From Pseudomonadota bacterium (lineage in GTDB: Bacteria > Pseudomonadota > Gammaproteobacteria > Xanthomonadales > Rhodanobacteraceae): a DNA stretch of 64,000 nt. The position numbers and the translations under genes are program-made. The stretch covers positions 45,644 through 109,643 of the forward strand of contig JAKAEJ010000001.1 of assembly GCA_021818335.1 (NCBI GenBank), read 5' to 3'. The notes beneath the pieces were generated by a model that did no database searches, was not told the DNA's origin, and was given only the letters and a program-made list of their open reading frames with translations. Below are positions 58,865 to 64,000 of this stretch, one piece after another (position 1 is the first letter of the stretch; each line of letters starts with the position of its first letter).

Positions 58865-60346
58865 TCAGGCGGAGCCCGACCGGTCAATGAGCCATTGCGC
58901 CAGCAGCGGAACCGGACGGCCCGTGGCCATTCCCTTGCGCCCTTCCGTCCAGGCCGTGCCCGCGATATCGAGATGTGCCCAGCGCTGTCCCTCAGTGAAG
59001 CGGGCGAGGAAGCACCCCGCCGTGATTGCGCCAGCACCCTTGCCGCCAATGTTGGCAAAGTCCGCAAAGGCACTCTCCAACTGCTGCTGGTAGTCATCCC
59101 AGAGCGGCAGGCGCCAAGCCCGGTCGAGGATATCCTCGCCGGCAGCGAGCAGTTCGGCCGCCAAATCGTCCTGCTTGCTCATCAGGCCCGAGGCATGCTT
59201 GCCCAACGCGATCACGCAAGCACCGGTGAGCGTGGCAGCGTCGACGATTGCTTGCGGCTCAAAGCGCTGGACGTAGGTCAGCGCATCGCACAGGATCAGC
59301 CTGCCTTCGGCGTCCGTGTTGAGCACCTCGACCGTCTTGCCGGACATCGTCGTCAGCACGTCGCTCGGGCGATAGGAGTCGCCATCGGGCATGTTTTCCA
59401 CGGCCGCCACCACGCAAACAACATTGATCGGCAAACGCATTTCTACCGCCGCGAGGAATGCCCCCAGCACGCCACCCGCGCCGCCCATGTCGTACTTCAT
59501 TTCCTCGATGCCACCTTGCACCTTGAGGTTGATTCCACCCGAGTCAAACGTGATGCCCTTGCCCACCATCGCAAAGGGACGGGCTCCGCCACCGCCATTC
59601 CATCGCAACACGATGAGCTTGGGCGGATTGGCCGATCCACGCGCAACCGCCAGCAGAGAACCCATGCCCAGCTTCTCCATGTCGACGCGCTCGAGGATTT
59701 CCGCCCTGACGCCTTCGTGTGCCGCCGCCATCTCTACCGCGCGGGCCGCGAGGTAAGCGGGGTTACAGATGTTTGGCGGCAAATTGGCCAATTCGCGGGC
59801 GAAATCAGTGCCAATGCCGATTGCGCGCGCCTGTTCCAGCCCCGGCACCGCACTTGAATCTGCCTGAAAAACGACCCCCGCCAGTCGTACGCCTGGATCC
59901 TGAGGCTTCAGTGTTGCACTGTACCGGTAGGCGTGCTGGGTGATCGCCAACGCAGCGGTCCGCAGCTTCCACGATGCATCCTTGCCCGCCACCGCCACCT
60001 CGCCTAGAAAGCTAGTGGCCCGGCTTGCTGGCGAAGCTGCCAGTGCTCGCCCCGCCTCCAGCGCGGCCCGTTGATAGCGTGCAGGTTCGAGCGGGCCTTC
60101 CGCACCCAGCCCGAGCAGAAGCACCCGCTCTGCGCGTACGCCGGGCAAGGCGTGCAGAAGCACGCTGCTGCCGGCCTTTCCGGTGCAGTCGCCCCGTGCA
60201 GCCAAGCGTGCCAGCATGCCGCCGCTCGCGGCATCAAGTCGTTGCGCCGATGCACTCAGGGCGCCTTTTTCGTAAACACCAACCACGACACAGCCAGACT
60301 CACACAAATCGGCGGCAAGGGTGTCGATGCTGAATTCAATGCTCAT
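58865..60346 (-). CDS. pepA: leucyl aminopeptidase (M17)
   Basis: A 493-residue hexameric aminopeptidase. [66 protein letters not shown] (metal Lys/Asp), [47 protein letters not shown] (NTDAEGRL signature, second metal site) and [13 protein letters not shown]. In E. coli PepA also binds DNA (carAB, Xer sites). Divergent from lptF with 89 bp between starts. Confidence 0.97.
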   Translation of the reverse strand: MSIEFSIDTLAADLCESGCVVVGVYEKGALSASAQRLDAASGGMLARLAARGDCTGKAGSSVLLHALPGVRAERVLLLGLGAEGPLEPARYQRAALEAGRALAASPASRATSFLGEVAVAGKDASWKLRTAALAITQHAYRYSATLKPQDPGVRLAGVVFQADSSAVPGLEQARAIGIGTDFARELANLPPNICNPAYLAARAVEMAAAHEGVRAEILERVDMEKLGMGSLLAVARGSANPPKLIVLRWNGGGGARPFAMVGKGITFDSGGINLKVQGGIEEMKYDMGGAGGVLGAFLAAVEMRLPINVVCVVAAVENMPDGDSYRPSDVLTTMSGKTVEVLNTDAEGRLILCDALTYVQRFEPQAIVDAATLTGACVIALGKHASGLMSKQDDLAAELLAAGEDILDRAWRLPLWDDYQQQLESAFADFANIGGKGAGAITAGCFLARFTEGQRWAHLDIAGTAWTEGRKGMATGRPVPLLAQWLIDRSGSA

Positions 60347-60435
60347 GGGACATGACTCCGGGCAGGCCCGCACCCACGGGCACAGGCTAGACTTCGCGAA
60401 TAGGGCCGCGTCGCGGCACGTGGCGATTTTAGTCG

Positions 60436-61548
60436 ATGTTGCGCATCCTCGACCGCTATCTGCTGAAGGAACTTCTCTTCGGGACCCTTGGCAGTGCAGC
60501 CCTGCTTCTGTTGGTGACCGTCGGCGGCACGCTCTCGGACGTCCTGGCCAAGGTCGCCGCGGGTCGCTATCCGGCCAGCGTCATGTTCCCGGTGCTTGGC
60601 TTGCGCGTGCTGGATGCATTGTCGGCGCTTCTGCCAGTCGCCCTGTTCCTAGGCGTTCTGCTGGGCCTCGCCCGGCTTTACCGCGACAGCGAAATGCATG
60701 TGTTGGGATCATCCGGAATGGGTCCCGAGGGGCTTCTTCGGCCAGTGATGCTGCTGGCGCTACCCATGCTCGCCACCGTTGGCCTGATTTCCCTGTGGCT
60801 CGGTCCATGGGCAGCCGCAAAGTCGCAGGCGCTGGTGGACTCGGCCAACCGCTCGGTGATCGCCGCCGGGCTCGAGGCGGGTCGCTTTACCGAGTTGCCC
60901 GGTGGCAATGGCGTGATCTACACCGAGCAGCTCAGCGCCAATGGCCAACGCCTCACGCGCGTATTCATTGCCACTGAACGCAAGCGTCCGCAGGGCGCTC
61001 CGCAAGTCGATTTGGTCACCGCAGCGCGCGGCCGCATGTTCGTGGATCCGGGTAGCGGCAACCGGTTCCTGGTACTGAATGATGGCCATCGCTACAGCGG
61101 AGTGCTGGGCCAGATGAACTGGCGCCTCCTCGACTATCGAAGCAACGATGTCTCGCTCGCGAGCATCAACGCGCAAGCCGGGGACACTGGCGCCAACTCG
61201 CCACATGATCGCTCCACTTGGACACTGCTGCGATCGACGCAAGCGCCCGACCGCGCTGAAATGGCATGGCGAATCGTTGCACCATTGAGCGTCCTGACCC
61301 TGGCGCTGCTTGGACTACCCCTGGCCAGGCAGAATCCGCGCGAACCCTTCTACGGACGACTGCTGCTGGCCGTGCTCGCCTACCTCGTATTTGCCAACTC
61401 CCTGGGCATCGGTCGAGCGGAAATCATGGCGGGCCGACGCGCTGGCGATTGGCTCTTGGTCCTTGTGCTGCTGGCCGTGACCTCCGGTTCGCTGTGGTGG
61501 TTCCACCGCCAGCATGCGGCGCGCAAACCGCGCGGTGCCGCGACGTGA
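60436..61548 (+). CDS. lptF: LPS export permease LptF
   Basis: A 370-residue inner-membrane subunit of LptB2FGC. Starts [20 protein letters not shown] with helices at about 15-37, 58-78, 100-118, then a periplasmic beta-jellyroll (about 140-260) and three C-terminal helices ([23 protein letters not shown] region). Divergent from pepA as in other gammaproteobacteria; lptG overlaps its stop by GTGA. Confidence 0.94.
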   Translation: MLRILDRYLLKELLFGTLGSAALLLLVTVGGTLSDVLAKVAAGRYPASVMFPVLGLRVLDALSALLPVALFLGVLLGLARLYRDSEMHVLGSSGMGPEGLLRPVMLLALPMLATVGLISLWLGPWAAAKSQALVDSANRSVIAAGLEAGRFTELPGGNGVIYTEQLSANGQRLTRVFIATERKRPQGAPQVDLVTAARGRMFVDPGSGNRFLVLNDGHRYSGVLGQMNWRLLDYRSNDVSLASINAQAGDTGANSPHDRSTWTLLRSTQAPDRAEMAWRIVAPLSVLTLALLGLPLARQNPREPFYGRLLLAVLAYLVFANSLGIGRAEIMAGRRAGDWLLVLVLLAVTSGSLWWFHRQHAARKPRGAAT

Positions 61549-62672
61549 ACACGATCGGATTGCCCTCCTGGCTTCGCTTGAAGCGCGCCGATGCCCTGCT
61601 CGTCGGCGCCATCCTCGTGCCGATCCTGCTGACTTGGTCGCTATTGGTGGGATTCGACGCTTTCCTGCAGTTTGCACGCCAGCTTGGCTATTTGGGCCGC
61701 AATGGCTACACGCTCGGCAAGGCCGCCTACTTCATCGTCCTGACTCTACCGCGACGCAGCTTCCAGATGTACGGCAATGCAGCGTTGATCGGGACATTGC
61801 TCGGACTCGGCGGACTGGCCGCCAGCAATGAGCTGACTGCGCTGCGCGCCGCCGGCATGGCGAGACTTCGGATCGGCGCAACGGCACTCTTCTTGGTGGG
61901 GGCACTCAGTGCAGTGGCCCTGCTCGTTGCGGAGTACGCGATGCCACCGGCAGAGGCGCGTGCACAGGCAATCCTGCTGTCTGTGCAGTCTCGTGACATC
62001 GCCGCCGGCACGAGCAGTGGGCTCTGGGCGCGCGATGGCGACGCCATCGTCAACGTCCGCAGCGCTTTGGCGACCCATGAAATCATGGGCGCCGGCGTGG
62101 ACCTGCGCGACGTGCGCATCTACCGGTTCGACGGCCAAGGTGACCTGCTCTCGATCGAACGGGCCGCAGGCGCGAATTACCGCCAAGGCAGATGGAAACT
62201 CGACGTGGTCACCCTGACGCAGTTCAAACCCACCGGTGCAACGCTGACGAGGTATTCGCGCGCCAGCTGGGATACATCGCTGAGCCCGCGCCTGCTGGAA
62301 CTCTCGGTGCTCAGCCCGGAAACGCTGTCGCTGCGGGATCTCATACGCAACATCCAGTACTTGCACGGCAACGGGCTGGATGCCCGCGTCTATACCGATG
62401 CCCTCTGGCAGCGCCTTTTCTACCCGCTGAACGTGCTGATGCTGGTGCTCTGCACGTTGCCGCTGGCCTTCGGGACTTTGCGTGCCGGCGGATTCGGCAA
62501 GCGACTGCTGACCGGGTTGCTGATTGCGGTGGGTTGGTTCTTTGTCCAGCGCGCGCTGGTCGATCTGGCAATCGTCTACAGCGTGCCGGCCTGGCTTGCC
62601 AATCTCGGCCCGGTGCTGTTGTTGGCACTGATGGCCGCCGGCTTGTTCAGGCGACGCGGCGCCACGGCTTGA
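61545..62672 (+). CDS. lptG: LPS export permease LptG
   Basis: A 375-residue partner of LptF, starting at GTG 61545 inside lptF's stop. Helices at about 17-36, 60-80, 95-125, a periplasmic domain (about 135-265), LLELSVLSPETLSLRDLIRNIQYLHGNGLDARVYTDALWQRLFYPLNVLMLVLCTLPLAFG (LptG signature) and C-terminal helices. Extracts lipopolysaccharide and passes it to LptC/A. Confidence 0.95.
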   Translation: MNTIGLPSWLRLKRADALLVGAILVPILLTWSLLVGFDAFLQFARQLGYLGRNGYTLGKAAYFIVLTLPRRSFQMYGNAALIGTLLGLGGLAASNELTALRAAGMARLRIGATALFLVGALSAVALLVAEYAMPPAEARAQAILLSVQSRDIAAGTSSGLWARDGDAIVNVRSALATHEIMGAGVDLRDVRIYRFDGQGDLLSIERAAGANYRQGRWKLDVVTLTQFKPTGATLTRYSRASWDTSLSPRLLELSVLSPETLSLRDLIRNIQYLHGNGLDARVYTDALWQRLFYPLNVLMLVLCTLPLAFGTLRAGGFGKRLLTGLLIAVGWFFVQRALVDLAIVYSVPAWLANLGPVLLLALMAAGLFRRRGATA

Positions 62673-62838
62673 CGGGTCGCGCATATTACGGAAGCGTAAA
62701 GGAAGGCCCGGGGCATTCCGACGCCGCCACGGTAGACTGAAGTCGTCAGCCGGTCGGACACGGAAGCCCGCAGGTGCCCCGTCGAGTACGCCCGGACAGC
62801 TGTCGTTGGACATTTTCGGCCCAAGGGGGGCATTGATC

Positions 62839-64000
62839 ATGCAATACCGACTGATTTCCGTCGTGGCGCTTGCCGTCACGCCACTGCTGGCCTTGGCGGC
62901 CATGGCGCCCGGCGGCGCTCCTAGCGCTCCCGGAGCGGCAGTCGTCGCCAAGCTGTCGCCGCAACTGCGCGAAGTCGCAGCAGCCGCGGGCACTGCACTC
63001 GGCCGCGCGATGCAGACGCGCTCACTGGCTTCGCAAGCGCGCCCCTATGGCGCTGCGCCGCTGTCAGCCCGCTTCAACGGAGCCGGACAAGTGCAGGTCT
63101 ACCTGCACTACGATCCGCGGCAGGGCGCGCCGAGCGCGAGCACCCTTGGGTCCATCGGCGCGACGCATGTGATTCCCAGCAGCGCGCTGGGCGTGGTTCA
63201 GGCCTGGGTCCCGCCCGGGGAGCTCTACGCCGCAGCTGCCCTGCCGCAGGTAACGCGAATTACGATTCCCCGCTACGCCGTGCTGCGCCGCGACCTCCCA
63301 CCGGTTGGTGCGCAGCCACGCACCGGCTCGGTGACCACGCAGGGCGACCAGATCCTTGGCACCGCACAGTTCCGCCAAGCCACCGGGCTCAACGGCTCCG
63401 GCATTTCGGTGGGCATCATCTCCGATGGCGTCGGCACGATTACAGGCAACAGCAGCACCGACATCACCAAGGACCAAGCCACCGGCGATCTCCCTACCAA
63501 TCCGGCGCCATACATCGACCTGAGCGTCAACGGCGGCGGCAGTGGTGATGAAGGCACGGCGATGATGGAGATCGTCTACGACATGGCCCCGGGCGCCGCA
63601 CTTGGTTTCTGTGGCCCGGGCACTACCGTCGATTTCGTGCAGTGCCTGACCGACTTCGGCAAGGGCCAGGGCGGATTCAAGCCCAAGATCGTCGCGGACG
63701 ACTTGGGCTTCCCCGGCGTCGCGATGTTCACAGACGGCAGCTTCGCCACCGCGGTCAAGAATTTCGCGATCGCCAACCCGGGCATCCAACTGCTCACCGC
63801 GGCAGGCAATGACGCCCAGCAGTTCTGGGGCGGCACGTGGAGCCCCAGCACCGTCAACACGACAATCAGCCCGTCGCCAACCAGCACGGTCAACGCCTAT
63901 ACCTACACCCAGGTGCAGAACTTCGCCGGCAGCGGCGGCTCGCTCCCGTACGTAAGTTTCCCTGTCGCCGCAGGCGATACGGTGACTTACGTCGTGCAGT
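62839..64000 (+). CDS. secreted subtilase-like serine peptidase, 3' truncated by window edge
   Basis: Open from ATG 62839 (AAGGGGGG before it) past the right edge; 387 residues visible. Signal peptide (LISVVALAVTPLLALAAMA), a pro-region (about 25-165, ending QGDQILGTAQFR), then the catalytic domain: D196 in VGIISDGVG and D237-E238 in GSGDEGTAMMEIVYDMAPGA, where classical subtilisins have HGTHVAG. The Glu in place of His recalls sedolisins (S53) and a bacterial S8-like subgroup. LLTAAGND marks the oxyanion region. The Ser box lies outside. Confidence 0.82.
   Translation, partial: MQYRLISVVALAVTPLLALAAMAPGGAPSAPGAAVVAKLSPQLREVAAAAGTALGRAMQTRSLASQARPYGAAPLSARFNGAGQVQVYLHYDPRQGAPSASTLGSIGATHVIPSSALGVVQAWVPPGELYAAAALPQVTRITIPRYAVLRRDLPPVGAQPRTGSVTTQGDQILGTAQFRQATGLNGSGISVGIISDGVGTITGNSSTDITKDQATGDLPTNPAPYIDLSVNGGGSGDEGTAMMEIVYDMAPGAALGFCGPGTTVDFVQCLTDFGKGQGGFKPKIVADDLGFPGVAMFTDGSFATAVKNFAIANPGIQLLTAAGNDAQQFWGGTWSPSTVNTTISPSPTSTVNAYTYTQVQNFAGSGGSLPYVSFPVAAGDTVTYVVQ

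Noticed and set aside
58336..58890. 184-codon plus-strand frame between gmhB and pepA
   Set aside because: Arg/Ala/Thr-rich composition, no SD or family likeness, and it runs into the 3' end of pepA antisense.

Overview
The window is about 64 kb of GC-rich (roughly 63-65%) chromosomal DNA from a gammaproteobacterium. Gene families and their arrangement (recCBD, ilvG/ilvM, an NtrY-like kinase with a sigma-54 regulator, lptFG next to pepA, a peptidylprolyl isomerase typical of the group) point to Xanthomonadales/Lysobacterales, perhaps a Rhodanobacteraceae relative. I found no phage, insertion sequence, CRISPR array, tRNA or rRNA. Most of it is core metabolism and envelope biology packed into overlapping operons.

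Layout. 1-7.6 kb: end of a CBS/CorC protein, an ExoD-like protein, trmJ, suhB, holC, an NtrY-like kinase with a sigma-54 regulator carrying an in-frame amber codon, then MarC and MAPEG membrane proteins. 7.7-11.2 kb: a compact minus-strand operon (SPFH protein, small membrane protein, Arc-type ribbon-helix-helix protein, frameshifted DUF4177-like protein, secreted alpha/beta hydrolase) behind a promoter with paired GATATC sites. 11.2-18.7 kb: a ~31-bp periodic repeat tract, purT, a HAAS-type membrane protein with a PadR regulator and palindromic operator, a phosphoesterase, a frameshifted cyclophilin, a Sel1 protein, a CAAX-type protease and a cupin. 18.7-27.3 kb: recC-recB-recD. 27.6-29.3 kb: a sulfurtransferase, a Nudix hydrolase and a DUF1289 protein. 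29.4-40 kb: one operon leuA-ilvE-leuC-leuD-leuB-ilvD-ilvC-ilvG-ilvM, holding nearly the whole branched-chain amino-acid pathway, preceded by a Leu/Ile leader peptide and a transcription attenuator. 40-43.8 kb: an FKBP isomerase, an enoyl-CoA hydratase, and an Nramp-related transporter with a structured 5' leader, an SD-sequestering palindrome and an overlapping upstream small ORF. 43.9-48.3 kb: a secreted protein, a PepSY/PhoP-like/PhoQ-like operon and dusA. 48.4-54.9 kb: an ATP-grasp protein, etfBA, acetoacetyl-CoA synthetase and an EamA transporter. 54.9-58.3 kb: dacB, a GmhA-HldE(C-terminal) fusion and divergent gmhB. 58.9-64 kb: pepA, lptFG and the start of a secreted subtilase/sedolisin-like peptidase.

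Most notable: (1) the attenuator of the nine-gene BCAA operon, whose competing hairpins can be read base by base; (2) the Nramp-related transporter lacking canonical metal ligands, with a candidate cis-regulatory leader; (3) the SPFH/Arc operon with its candidate operator; (4) the GmhA-HldE fusion; (5) three apparent gene lesions within the first 16 kb, which are either recent decay or base-calling errors.
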